Shown here in pieces: positions 1 to 8,180 of a stretch of 64,000 nucleotides of DNA. This DNA comes from Dinoroseobacter sp. (GTDB taxonomy: Bacteria; Pseudomonadota; Alphaproteobacteria; Rhodobacterales; Rhodobacteraceae): the NCBI GenBank assembly GCA_017643385.1, contig JAEPNN010000005.1, positions 62,001 through 126,000 of the forward strand, in the 5' to 3' direction. A program made the position numbers and the translations under genes. The notes beneath the pieces were generated by a model. That model ran no database searches, was not told where the DNA came from, and saw only the letters and a list, made by a program, of their open reading frames with translations. Each line of letters starts with the position of its first letter. The first letter of the stretch is position 1.

Positions 1-587
1 TCACGCCCGAGATCATGGAAAAAGCGCTCGATCAGGCAAAAGCTGGTCGTCTGCACATCCTGGACGAAATGGGCAAAGCCTTGACCGAGGGACGTCAGGA
101 GTTCTCTGAACACGCACCGCGCATCGAAACCATGCAGATCCCTACCGACAAGATCCGTGAAGTGATCGGCTCGGGCGGCAAGGTTATCCGTGAGATCGTG
201 GAAACCTCGGGCGCCAAGGTCGACATCAACGACGACGGTATCATCAAGATTGCATCGGCCAATGGCGAGGCGATCAAGAAGGCCTACGAGATGATCCATT
301 CGATCGTGGCCGAGCCCGAAGAGGGCAAGATCTACACCGGTAAGGTCGTGAAGATTGTCGATTTCGGTGCCTTCGTGAACTTCTTCGGCAAGCGCGACGG
401 TCTGGTCCACGTGTCCCAGATCGAAAACCGCCGCCTGAACCACCCTTCAGATGTTCTGAAGGAAGGTCAGGAAGTGAAAGTGAAACTTTTGGGCTTCGAC
501 GATCGCGGCAAGGTTCGTCTGGCCATGAAGATGGTCGACCAGGAAACCGGCGAAGAGATCAAGAAAGAAGAGAAGAGCGACGACTAA
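1..587 (+). CDS. pnp: Polyribonucleotide nucleotidyltransferase, C-terminal part (5' end outside window)
   Basis: This is the end of PNPase, the phosphorolytic 3'-to-5' exoribonuclease of RNA turnover. The frame is open from the first bases of the window, so the gene starts upstream. The visible part holds the KH domain ([11 protein letters not shown], with the GSGG loop) followed by an S1 RNA-binding domain ([15 protein letters not shown], then DGLVHVSQI). It ends in an acidic/lysine tail, as is usual for the family. The two RNase PH domains are missing only because of the window edge. A hairpin terminator follows directly. Identity is clear from the KH-S1 order and motifs. Confidence 0.97.
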   Translation, partial: TPEIMEKALDQAKAGRLHILDEMGKALTEGRQEFSEHAPRIETMQIPTDKIREVIGSGGKVIREIVETSGAKVDINDDGIIKIASANGEAIKKAYEMIHSIVAEPEEGKIYTGKVVKIVDFGAFVNFFGKRDGLVHVSQIENRRLNHPSDVLKEGQEVKVKLLGFDDRGKVRLAMKMVDQETGEEIKKEEKSDD

Positions 588-614
588 GGCGTCCTTTTCT
601 CACACAAACGCTGC

Positions 615-645
615 AAAGCCCCGGTGGAAACGCCGGGGCTTTTTT
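615..645 (+). terminator. Rho-independent terminator of pnp
   Basis: An 8-bp stem (AGCCCCGG at 617-624 with CCGGGGCT at 633-640) encloses a short loop and is followed by a run of T. It lies 30 bases after the pnp stop and before the next gene. Confidence 0.9.
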
Positions 646-676
646 CGTATGGCGGAAAAGAACTCCGGAGAACGAC

Positions 677-1375
677 GTGATCGAAACCCTCGATACAGGC
701 AGAGCACTTGCTCGAGAACTAGAGCTTCTGGATCGCGTGTCCCGCGATCCCTCGCAGCGGCTTTTGTGGCTGTGGCAGGGGTCGCAAAGCCTCGTGGTTC
801 CCCGCAAACTGGCCGTGCACCCACGGTTCACAGAAGCGCAAGCCGAGCTTTCAAGCAGCGGCTGGACCGTCGAAACCCGTGCGACGGGCGGTGATGCGAC
901 ACCTCAGGGCAAGGGGATCGTGAATGTCACCCACGTCTATGCCCTGCCCCCAAGCGCTCATTTTGATATGGACGCGGAATATGACCGTCTGTGCAGCCCC
1001 ATCGAGACCGCACTGGGGCCGCGCGCCTCGCGCGGATGGCAACCCGGCGCTTTCTGTGATGGGGCGCACAACGTGCAATGGAACGGCCTGAAATTTGCAG
1101 GAACCGCCATGCGCTTTCGCCCCAGCAGGGCCGACCGTTCCCGGGTGACCGTGATGGCCCACGCTTTGATGCTCTTTGATAGACCCGAAGAACACGCTAT
1201 CGCGGCAATCAACCGTTTGTTGTCAGCGTTGAATCAGGACCGCGTGATCCAGATCGGCGCGCATACAGGGCTTCCGCCAGGCAAAGACCCGGAGACCTTT
1301 TGCGAACACTTGATATCTGCGTTTGCACAGCTTCCGTTGCCCGAGAGCCCCACATTGGTCGAGCCAGCGGCCTAG
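677..1375 (+). CDS. Lipoate-protein ligase A-like protein (BPL/LplA family)
   Basis: A 232-residue protein of the biotin/lipoate ligase fold. The Arg-x-Thr-Gly-Gly loop (RATGGDATPQG, about residues 69-78) and the LKFAGTA segment with Lys139 match the LplA lipoyl-adenylate site, where the lysine binds the activated lipoyl group. It therefore probably transfers lipoyl or octanoyl groups to a carrier protein, though a non-catalytic scavenging role is possible. It lacks the extra C-terminal domain of E. coli LplA. The start is GTG at 677, placed six bases after GGAG (667-670). It ends in a 4-base stop overlap with the convergent gene. Family assignment is good; the exact substrate is unknown. Confidence 0.75.
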   Translation: MIETLDTGRALARELELLDRVSRDPSQRLLWLWQGSQSLVVPRKLAVHPRFTEAQAELSSSGWTVETRATGGDATPQGKGIVNVTHVYALPPSAHFDMDAEYDRLCSPIETALGPRASRGWQPGAFCDGAHNVQWNGLKFAGTAMRFRPSRADRSRVTVMAHALMLFDRPEEHAIAAINRLLSALNQDRVIQIGAHTGLPPGKDPETFCEHLISAFAQLPLPESPTLVEPAA

Positions 1376-1920
1376 CCACCTTTCTGAAACATGCCCGTGC
1401 TTGCCTCGCGCTGGGCGGCAACGAACGCGTGCATGCCTTCACCTTCTTTTCGCAATCGATGGGCATCCGCCAAGTCCCAGACGCCGTATTTCGGAAGGTC
1501 CGTGGTTTTACTAAAGGCCCAGACGCCCAAGAGGACCCCGTATTCCAGCAAACCCCGCTTGCTTGCAGCCTCCAAAACAGGACCCAGCCGCCTGCGGTCG
1601 GCAGGCTTTGTGAATGACCGACCAAGCTTGGCCAGAAGATCGCCATATGAAATCGGACGACCCTTGCGCGCGGCCTTTTGCAACAGCTTGATCACTTTCT
1701 TGACCTCGGCTTCCAGCGCGGCATGCCATTGCTTCAGCGATAGCACCGAAACGAATGTGACACTTCCGATACTGACGCGTTCCAGAACCCCGCGCCTGAG
1801 CATAGCGCGTACCGCGGGCGGTGTGACATTCATCCAACGGGCAACAACGGGAATGGGCAGAACGCTGGATGACGTCGTCTCTGCCTCACGCAGATAGGTT
1901 TCGAGATTGGCGTAATGCAT
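1372..1920 (-). CDS. Small HTH-domain protein of unknown function
   Basis: A 182-residue protein I do not recognise. Residues about 22-65 (PIPVVARWMNVTPPAVRAML, then a short hairpin and SLKQW) look like an excisionase/MerR-like helix-turn-helix. The middle (GRPISYGDLLAKLG, then a basic helix) looks like a second small helical or winged-helix module, so DNA binding is likely. The start at 1920 has a strong GAGGGAGAAG ribosome site. No signal peptide or membrane segment is seen. Its stop overlaps the stop of the convergent LplA-like gene in the palindrome CTAG. A DNA-binding role is inference from the motif only. Confidence 0.6.
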   Translation of the reverse strand: MHYANLETYLREAETTSSSVLPIPVVARWMNVTPPAVRAMLRRGVLERVSIGSVTFVSVLSLKQWHAALEAEVKKVIKLLQKAARKGRPISYGDLLAKLGRSFTKPADRRRLGPVLEAASKRGLLEYGVLLGVWAFSKTTDLPKYGVWDLADAHRLRKEGEGMHAFVAAQREASTGMFQKGG

Positions 1921-1973
1921 ATTACTTCTCCCTCAATTTCTGCATAATATGCTTTTGCAAATGATGCGAGAAG

Positions 1974-2005
1974 AAACAAAAAAGGCCTCGGAAATCCGAG
2001 GCCTT
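1974..2005 (-). terminator. Terminator after peroxiredoxin gene
   Basis: A perfect 11-bp stem (1982-1992 with 1995-2005, AAGGCCTCGGA and its complement) is followed, read on the minus strand, by TTTTTTG. It lies 31 bases past the peroxiredoxin stop. A weaker T run on the other side means it could also work on the plus strand. Confidence 0.85.
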
Positions 2006-2035
2006 ACTTTTTGTCACTTCATGGTAAGACTTGCG

Positions 2036-2689
2036 TCAGCCGGGAAACTTTGTTGTCCGCAAATAAGGGAAGTGCGTGGTGAAATCGCCAAACTTCGCGG
2101 TGGCATCTTCGTTCGAAACCGTAGCAGGAATGATCACGTCCTGCCCCTCAGTCCAGTTTGCAGGCATTGCGATGCCGTGCTTGGCGGAGGCTTGCAGCGC
2201 ATCCAGAGCACGCAGTACCTCACCGAAGTTTCGCCCCACCGTCATGGGATAGGTCATCATCAGCTTGAGCTGTTTGTCCGGCCCGATAATGAACACCGAC
2301 CGCACCGTTGCACTGTCATTGGGCGTTCGACCATCGGGGAGGTAAGCGTCTGCTGGCAGCATGTCGTACATTTTCGAAACAGTCAGACCCTCATCTGCAA
2401 TGATCGGGAAACCAGCAGTCGCACCAGCAAAGGTCTCGATATCACCTTTCCACTTCTTATGGTCATCAACCCCATCCACGGAGATCCCGATCACCTTGGT
2501 GTCGCGCTTGGCCCATTCATCTGCAAGCTGAGCAACTGCACTAAACTCTGTCGTGCAAACAGGCGTGAAGTCTTTCGGATGCGAGAACAGGATCGCCCAT
2601 TTTCGGTCCAACCAGTCGTGAAACTGAATTGGACCGTCGCTGGTGTCCGCTTTGAAATCGGGAACTGTGTCGTTGATGCGCAGAGCCAT
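2036..2689 (-). CDS. 1-Cys peroxiredoxin (AhpC/TSA, Prx6 type)
   Basis: A thiol peroxidase of 217 residues that reduces hydrogen peroxide and organic hydroperoxides in the cytoplasm. The peroxidatic cysteine is Cys45 in PVCTTEF, preceded by the family's FSHPKDFTP segment. The length and the C-terminal extension (TVGRNFGEVLRALDALQ, then a beta-rich tail) match the Prx6/1-Cys subgroup rather than short AhpC proteins. There is no obvious resolving cysteine, so the reductant is probably glutathione or another thiol partner. The ATG at 2689 follows AGGAGG. It is transcribed divergently from the aldehyde dehydrogenase gene and closes with a strong terminator. Confidence 0.93.
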   Translation of the reverse strand: MALRINDTVPDFKADTSDGPIQFHDWLDRKWAILFSHPKDFTPVCTTEFSAVAQLADEWAKRDTKVIGISVDGVDDHKKWKGDIETFAGATAGFPIIADEGLTVSKMYDMLPADAYLPDGRTPNDSATVRSVFIIGPDKQLKLMMTYPMTVGRNFGEVLRALDALQASAKHGIAMPANWTEGQDVIIPATVSNEDATAKFGDFTTHFPYLRTTKFPG

Positions 2690-2798
2690 GAGGGCCTCCT
2701 TTACGGGTGTGCTTCAAGGTCATATAGGGACGGGTCAGCCCGCCTTGCAAGCTAACCTGCGCAATGACAGGGTGCGGCGAATTCTAAGGAGGTCAGAG

Positions 2799-4238
2799 AT
2801 GATCGAGAAACGCGAGTTTTATATCAATGGCGCGTGGGTTTCCCCCGTAGACGGCAAACTGCACCAAGTTATCAACCCGGCGACCGAAGAAGCCTGCGCT
2901 ACAATTTCGTTGGGTGGTGTTCAGGATACCGATGCAGCAGTCGCCGCTGCCAAAGCCGCGTTTGAAGACTGGATGATGACCGACCCCGCAGAGCGCCTGG
3001 AGCTGATCCAGAAGCTTCTGGACGTATACACAGCCCGCGCGGAAGAAATGGCCGAAGCGATCTCAATGGAAATGGGCGCTCCGATCGATCTGAGCCGCCA
3101 GCAGCAGGTCACAACCGGATTGTCCCATATCAAGACGTTTATCCGGACAGCCAAGGACTTCCAGTATACGCGCCCGCTCAGCGATCGCTCGCCGGACAAC
3201 GCCATCCTGTATGAACCCGTGGGTGTGGTCGGAATGATCACGCCGTGGAACTGGCCGATGAACCAGATCACACTGAAGGCGGTCCCCGCGATGGCTGTCG
3301 GCTGTACGATGATCCTGAAGCCGTCTGAGGAATCGCCTTTGTCCGGAACACTATTTGCGGAAATGGTGGACGAGGCGGGTTTCCCGAAAGGCGTCTTTAA
3401 CCTGGTGAATGGCGACGGCATGGGCGTCGGCACCCGTCTGTCCACGCATCCAGACGTGGATATGATTTCCTTCACCGGCTCGACCCGCGCAGGGATCGCA
3501 ATCACCAAGGCGGCGGCTGACACGATCAAACGCGTCAGCCTGGAGCTTGGCGGTAAGGGTGCAAACATCATCTTCGCCGATGCCGACGAAAAAGCCGTCA
3601 AGCGCGGTGTCTTGCGCGTTATGAACAATTCAGGTCAGTCCTGTAACGCGCCCACCCGTATGTTGGTGGAACGCTCAATCTACGACAAGGCCATCGAGAT
3701 CGCAGCTGAGACAGCGGACTCGATCAAGGTCGATGTGCCCAATGAAGAGGGCGGTCATATGGGGCCCGTCGTCAATGAAGCTCAGTTCAACAAAATCCAG
3801 AGCATGATCCAGCAAGGGATCGACGAAGGCGCGCGCCTGGTTGCCGGCGGCGTTGGTCGCCCCGAGGGCCTGAACCGGGGGTTCTATGTGCGCCCGACCG
3901 TTTTTGCCGATGCGAACAATGACATGGTGATCTCGCGTCAGGAAATCTTTGGCCCCGTCATGTGCATGATGCCGTTTGAAGACGAAGAAGACGCCGTACG
4001 CATTGCAAATGACACCGTCTATGGACTGACCAATTTCGTGCAGTCCGGCGATGAGGCAAAGCGCCAGCGTGTGGCGCGCCGTCTACGCGCCGGTATGGTC
4101 GAGATGAATGGTAAGCCGCGTGGAGCAGGCGCTCCATTTGGTGGCTACAAACAGTCTGGCAACGGACGGGAGGGTGGTCACTGGGGGCTTGAAGACTTCC
4201 TTGAGGTCAAATCCACATCCGGATTCTACGACACCTGA
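2799..4238 (+). CDS. NAD(P)-dependent aldehyde dehydrogenase
   Basis: A 479-residue member of the aldehyde dehydrogenase superfamily, which oxidises aldehydes to acids. Visible motifs are the cofactor site PWNWPMNQ, the Rossmann segment FTGSTRAG, the general base Glu249 in LELGGKG, and the nucleophile Cys282 in SGQSCNAP. The C-terminal signature EIFGPV is also present. The frame runs open further upstream, but ATG at 2799 is chosen because AAGGAGG (2786-2792) sits just ahead of it and the protein then begins like its relatives. The substrate cannot be told from sequence; the neighbours give no pathway clue. A strong bidirectional terminator follows. Confidence 0.93.
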   Translation: MIEKREFYINGAWVSPVDGKLHQVINPATEEACATISLGGVQDTDAAVAAAKAAFEDWMMTDPAERLELIQKLLDVYTARAEEMAEAISMEMGAPIDLSRQQQVTTGLSHIKTFIRTAKDFQYTRPLSDRSPDNAILYEPVGVVGMITPWNWPMNQITLKAVPAMAVGCTMILKPSEESPLSGTLFAEMVDEAGFPKGVFNLVNGDGMGVGTRLSTHPDVDMISFTGSTRAGIAITKAAADTIKRVSLELGGKGANIIFADADEKAVKRGVLRVMNNSGQSCNAPTRMLVERSIYDKAIEIAAETADSIKVDVPNEEGGHMGPVVNEAQFNKIQSMIQQGIDEGARLVAGGVGRPEGLNRGFYVRPTVFADANNDMVISRQEIFGPVMCMMPFEDEEDAVRIANDTVYGLTNFVQSGDEAKRQRVARRLRAGMVEMNGKPRGAGAPFGGYKQSGNGREGGHWGLEDFLEVKSTSGFYDT

Positions 4239-4260
4239 TCTGTCTCACGAGAATGAAAGC

Positions 4261-4297
4261 AAAACCCCCGCGCGCCCAGCTCGCGGGGGTTTTGTTT
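4261..4297. terminator. Bidirectional terminator between convergent genes
   Basis: A perfect 12-bp stem (4261-4272 with 4282-4293) begins AAAACCCCC and ends GGGGGTTTT, so it has a T run for each strand. It lies between the aldehyde dehydrogenase and desaturase stops and can serve both. Confidence 0.9.
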
Positions 4298-4300
4298 GCT

Positions 4301-5341
4301 TTAGCTTACGCGCACAGCTTTGCGGGCGTCGGCAAACGACAGCAAACGTCTGCTGTCTTCGTCCCAGAGGTGTAAACGCGCGCACGCGAGGCTCTGTCGA
4401 ATGGTCATTCGGTTCATCTTCGCAAGATCTGTATGATCACGCAGCACCTGCGGGAGCCTGTAAAATGGGATCCGGCTATAAAGATGGTGAACATGGTGGA
4501 TGCCGATATTCCCGGTTATCCACTGCAGCGCCTTGGGCAACACATAATGCGAGCTTCCATGCAATGCCGCATCATGCAGCTGCCAGTCGGGTCGTGTATC
4601 CCAATGTGTCTCCTCAAACTGGTGCTGAATATAGAAGAGCCAGACACCCGCAGTTGCCGCGATCAAAGACGATGGCAGAAAGATCAGCACGATCGCCATG
4701 AACCCGCCAAAATACCAGATTGCAGCCAGTATCGCGGCGATCGCCAAATTCGTACTGCCCGCACTGACCCAATATCTTGCCTCGCCCATTAGGCCGAAAG
4801 GCACACGGTTTTGCAGGAAAAAGAGGTACCCAGGCCCTAGCACAAACAAAGTCAGAGGATGGCGGTAAAGCCTGTACATCAGTCGTCCAGAGAAACTAAG
4901 CGCACGATATTCAGAAAGCGTCAGTGTGTGCACATCCCCCATCCCTCGCCGTTCCAGATCACCAGAGGCGCTGTGATGCATCGAATGGCTGCGACGCCAG
5001 ACATCATACGGGGTCAGGGTCATTACACCCAAGACACGACCAACCCAGTCGCTGAAGACACGGTTGGAAAAGAACGCGCCATGACCACAATCATGCTGGA
5101 TAATAAACAAACGCAACAGGAAGCCTGACGCGAGAACCGCAAAGCCGAATGTTAGCCAATAACTGACGGACATGGACCACCACGCAAGCGCCCACAGTGC
5201 CAGAAACGGCCCGAAAGAAATCCCCAGCTCAAACAGGCTGCGCCAGAGGTTTGGTTCGCGGTATTGCGCGAGGATCGAGACCCAGTCGCGCGCATCACGG
5301 ATCACGGGCTGCGCCCGAGAAAAGTCATTAGAATTATTCAT
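4301..5341 (-). CDS. Membrane fatty acid desaturase
   Basis: An integral-membrane di-iron desaturase. With the start at 5341 it has 346 residues. The three histidine boxes are HDCGH (about 83-87), HSMHH (about 119-123) and HHVHH near residue 290. Hydrophobic pairs of helices lie between them. The third box and spacing resemble acyl-lipid delta-12/omega-3-type desaturases, so it probably introduces a double bond into membrane lipid acyl chains. The frame is open up to an ATG at 5410, but the extra 23 residues look non-conserved; neither start has a clear ribosome site, so the start is uncertain. Confidence 0.88.
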   Translation of the reverse strand: MNNSNDFSRAQPVIRDARDWVSILAQYREPNLWRSLFELGISFGPFLALWALAWWSMSVSYWLTFGFAVLASGFLLRLFIIQHDCGHGAFFSNRVFSDWVGRVLGVMTLTPYDVWRRSHSMHHSASGDLERRGMGDVHTLTLSEYRALSFSGRLMYRLYRHPLTLFVLGPGYLFFLQNRVPFGLMGEARYWVSAGSTNLAIAAILAAIWYFGGFMAIVLIFLPSSLIAATAGVWLFYIQHQFEETHWDTRPDWQLHDAALHGSSHYVLPKALQWITGNIGIHHVHHLYSRIPFYRLPQVLRDHTDLAKMNRMTIRQSLACARLHLWDEDSRRLLSFADARKAVRVS

Positions 5342-5437
5342 CGGGCCGCCCGGTCTTATGTCGTTGTTGTTGGAAGCACTCAACAGCCTAATCCGCCAAG
5401 AGTAAACCAAGGAGAGGATTGCCGTTGCGTCTGTTCC

Positions 5438-6085
5438 CTAAAAAGGCGGTTTTGAGACAAACCGCATTCCGCGCCCACCTTCAGGATGACGCAAGCGCAG
5501 TTCAGTCGCATGAAGCATCAGACGCGGTGCGTCCAGTGCTTCACCCGTGGCATAAAACGGGTCCCCAAGGATGGGATGGCCGAGGGACAACATATGGACC
5601 CGCAACTGATGACTGCGCCCGGTTTGCGGAAACAGGCGAACACGCGTGGCATGATCTTCGTAGCGTTGAACCTTCCAGTCGGTGACAGCAGGTTTTCCTG
5701 TATCCCAATCAATTTTCTGGCGCGGCCTGTTGGGCCAATCCACAATCAAAGGCGCGTCAACCGTGCCGTCCTTCGTCTCAAGCTGCCCCCAGACCCGCGC
5801 CACATAGGTCTTTTTGACCTGCCGCTTCTCAAACTGGAGGCCAAGGTGACGTTGTGCAGCCGGTGTCATGGCAAACACCATCACACCGGACGTATCCCGA
5901 TCAAGGCGGTGTACCAAAAGCGCATCCGGGAACGCGGCTTGCGCACGACTGATCAGGCAATCGGCGAGATGCGCGCCCTTGCCGGGCACCGAAAGCAGCC
6001 CGGCCGGCTTATCAAGCACCAAAAGTTGGGCGTCTTCATGCAAAACCACAAGGGGGTCCTGCGGGGGATTATAGGCGTCACTCAT
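5438..6085 (-). CDS. rluA: RluA-family pseudouridine synthase
   Basis: Converts uridine to pseudouridine in rRNA and/or tRNA. The 215-residue protein has the catalytic motif HRLDRDTSG with the essential aspartate. It also has the family's RQVKKTYVARVWG and GRSHQLRVHM segments. It lacks the N-terminal S4 domain of RluC/RluD, and its length fits RluA (23S U746 and tRNA U32 in E. coli), though substrate specificity cannot be read from the sequence. It lies between the desaturase and rlmN genes on the same strand. With rlmN it forms a pair of rRNA modification genes. Confidence 0.88.
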   Translation of the reverse strand: MSDAYNPPQDPLVVLHEDAQLLVLDKPAGLLSVPGKGAHLADCLISRAQAAFPDALLVHRLDRDTSGVMVFAMTPAAQRHLGLQFEKRQVKKTYVARVWGQLETKDGTVDAPLIVDWPNRPRQKIDWDTGKPAVTDWKVQRYEDHATRVRLFPQTGRSHQLRVHMLSLGHPILGDPFYATGEALDAPRLMLHATELRLRHPEGGRGMRFVSKPPF

Positions 6086-6175
6086 CGCTTTCCCTTGCCC
6101 TGCCAGCGGCGTCTCAGCAAGGCCTCACCCCATGAGTTTTGGAGGCTTGATCATCTTTGCAAGGGACGTGCAGTT

Positions 6176-7366
6176 CTAAAGGCCTGCTTCTTGCGCAATC
6201 TCTTTGCGGCTTTTGCGAGCGCGTTCCGTGGCCGATTTCAACTGACCACATGCCGCCAGAATATCTTCACCACGCGGTGTACGGATCGGTGCGGCGTAAC
6301 CTGCCTGATAGATGATGTTGGCGAACGCGCGAATGCGGTTGTTTGATGACCGCTCATACGGTGCACCGGGCCATTCATTGAAAGGGATCAGGTTCACCTT
6401 GGCCGGAATACCTTTGATCAGCTCTAAAAGCCGGTACGCATCATCATCGGTATCGTTCACGCCCTTCAGCATCACGTATTCAAACGTAATGCGTTCGGAA
6501 TTTGACACCTTGGGATATTCACGCAGCGCATCCAGCAAGGTTTCGATGTTCCAGCGTTTGTTAATCGGCACAAGCTTGTCACGGGTTTCGTCTTCGGTCG
6601 CATGGAAGGAGATGGCAAGCAAGCAACCGATCTCTTCAGCGGTACGCGCAATTTCCGGAACGACGCCCGAGGTCGACAATGTGATCCGACGGCGAGATAG
6701 TGAGATCCCCTCTGGATCCATTGCAATCTTCATCGCGTCACGCACATTCTCAAAATTATAAAGTGGCTCGCCCATACCCATCAGAACGATATTCGACAAA
6801 AGCCGCGTTTCGTCCTTGGGGTTGCGACCGGGTTTCGGCCATTCGCCCAGATCATCCCGCGCCATCATCACCTGGCCCACGATTTCACCCGCTGTTAGGT
6901 TGCGTACAAGCTTCTGCGTGCCCGTATGACAGAATGAACAGGTCAGGGTGCAGCCAACCTGAGAAGATACACATAGCGTGCCACGATCTTCTTCGGGGAT
7001 ATAGACAACCTCTACTTCATGGCCACCAGCGATACGCACAAGGTACTTGCGGGTGCCGTCTTCGGAAACCTGTTTGGAAACGACTTCTGGCACCTCGATT
7101 ACAAAGCGCTCCGCGAGGAAGGAACGGTAGTCCTTGGCGAGATTGGTCATCTCGGCAAAGTCACGCACGCCCTTCTGGTAAATCCATTGCCAAATCTGAC
7201 CGGTGCGCATCTTGGCTTGCTTCTCGGGCGTGCCGGCTTCGATCAACGCATCGCGCAACTGCGCACGCGTGAGACCTACAAGGTTGACCGGACCCTCGGG
7301 CAGTTTGCGCGGGATCGTCAGAACGTCTTGCGTGATGGGCGCGGCAGGGTTTGGCGCGTCAGACAT
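6176..7366 (-). CDS. rlmN: Dual-specificity 23S rRNA/tRNA adenine C2-methyltransferase RlmN
   Basis: A radical-SAM enzyme that methylates C2 of A2503 in 23S rRNA and of A37 in some tRNAs. The 396 residues include the iron-sulfur motif CTLTCSFC, the GMGEPL motif that helps bind SAM, and a C-terminal cysteine in ILAACGQL that forms the methyl-carrying residue. Length is normal for the family. The ATG at 7366 is preceded by GGAGG. The gene is followed on the same strand by rluA after about 90 bases. Confidence 0.96.
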   Translation of the reverse strand: MSDAPNPAAPITQDVLTIPRKLPEGPVNLVGLTRAQLRDALIEAGTPEKQAKMRTGQIWQWIYQKGVRDFAEMTNLAKDYRSFLAERFVIEVPEVVSKQVSEDGTRKYLVRIAGGHEVEVVYIPEEDRGTLCVSSQVGCTLTCSFCHTGTQKLVRNLTAGEIVGQVMMARDDLGEWPKPGRNPKDETRLLSNIVLMGMGEPLYNFENVRDAMKIAMDPEGISLSRRRITLSTSGVVPEIARTAEEIGCLLAISFHATEDETRDKLVPINKRWNIETLLDALREYPKVSNSERITFEYVMLKGVNDTDDDAYRLLELIKGIPAKVNLIPFNEWPGAPYERSSNNRIRAFANIIYQAGYAAPIRTPRGEDILAACGQLKSATERARKSRKEIAQEAGL

Positions 7367-7431
7367 GGGTCAGCCTCCGGTGGATGCGGCGCTATATAAC
7401 GCCGCGGATCGTTTGAAAACAGGTCTCACAA

Positions 7432-7485
7432 GTCTGAAACCTGAAACATCCGCCGAAACAAGCTGATTGTCTGGCCGTTTCAGAC
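7432..7485. repeat. Perfect 9-bp inverted repeat between IalB-like gene and rlmN
   Basis: GTCTGAAAC at 7432-7440 is matched by GTTTCAGAC at 7477-7485, with 36 bases between. The right arm just touches the stop codon of the IalB-like gene. There is no T run, so it is not an ordinary terminator. It could be a processing hairpin or a protein site upstream of rlmN. Confidence 0.4.
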
Positions 7486-8015
7486 TAGCCGCTGCAACGC
7501 CGCTGGGCTTCGTCCATTGCGGCAGTGAAGCCCAAAAGGCTGAACGTATCTTCTGTCTGCGTTCCACGCGATGAACGCGCTGTCAGCTTCGCGTCTGCAC
7601 CACGCTTCATCGCCGTCGTAATTTGCGCGTCATCAGAGGCAGATGCCGGCCACGCCCATTCACCTTCGGTGAACAGTTGGAACGTATTGCCAGAAATAGT
7701 CATTGTTACGGTGGAGCCTTCTGCAAACGGATAGCCGCCAGTAAAGCTGACCTCGCCGGTCACGCCAGACCCGGGGCGGAATGCTACAAACAGCAGGATA
7801 TCGCCACGCCGGACCGACACCACATTTCCGTCGCGCGTATTCACAGTGTTCTTCGGGCTTGACACCGACCAGCATTCCGTAGGGTCGTCTTCAACGAAAA
7901 CGCTCCAGTCGGTTTCAGACGCGACCCGGTTGGTGCTTTCTTCTTGCGCGAAAACCGCCTGACTGGCGATCAGGAATGCGCCTCCAGCGATGCATGCTTT
8001 GCCCCACATCTTCAT
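7485..8015 (-). CDS. Invasion-associated locus B (IalB) family exported protein
   Basis: A 176-residue exported protein. The N-terminus (MKMWGK, a hydrophobic stretch, then VFAQEE) is a signal peptide with cleavage after about residue 24. The mature part (ETDWSVFVEDDPTECWSVS, then beta-rich segments ending in AMDEAQRRC) matches the IalB family, which is common in alphaproteobacteria and was named from Bartonella. Two cysteines, near the start and at the end of the mature part, could form a disulfide. The start at 8015 is preferred over 8039 because CGGAG lies upstream and the signal peptide then begins correctly. Its molecular function is not established. Confidence 0.8.
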   Translation of the reverse strand: MKMWGKACIAGGAFLIASQAVFAQEESTNRVASETDWSVFVEDDPTECWSVSSPKNTVNTRDGNVVSVRRGDILLFVAFRPGSGVTGEVSFTGGYPFAEGSTVTMTISGNTFQLFTEGEWAWPASASDDAQITTAMKRGADAKLTARSSRGTQTEDTFSLLGFTAAMDEAQRRCSG

Positions 8016-8180
8016 AGTACTGACTCCGGTCTTGCCCATAGGCGCGCGGCAGGCGTCTTATGCCCTGTTGTCATCCGCGCAAATGGTCCATCTTAGTTAC
8101 CAAACACTAGCCATTTGATGGAGGCGAGGCAAACCCCGTCGGCGTGTTTTCTCCGGTGATTGGCTCACGAAAGGTCGAGA

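Noticed and set aside
2921-3628. A 235-codon antisense open frame
   Set aside because: It lies wholly opposite the aldehyde dehydrogenase catalytic domain, whose motifs are intact; a shadow of GC-rich coding.
5486-6346. A long open frame of 286 codons on the plus strand
   Set aside because: It runs antisense through the well-supported rluA and rlmN genes, has no recognisable domain, and its residues look like a reverse-complement shadow.
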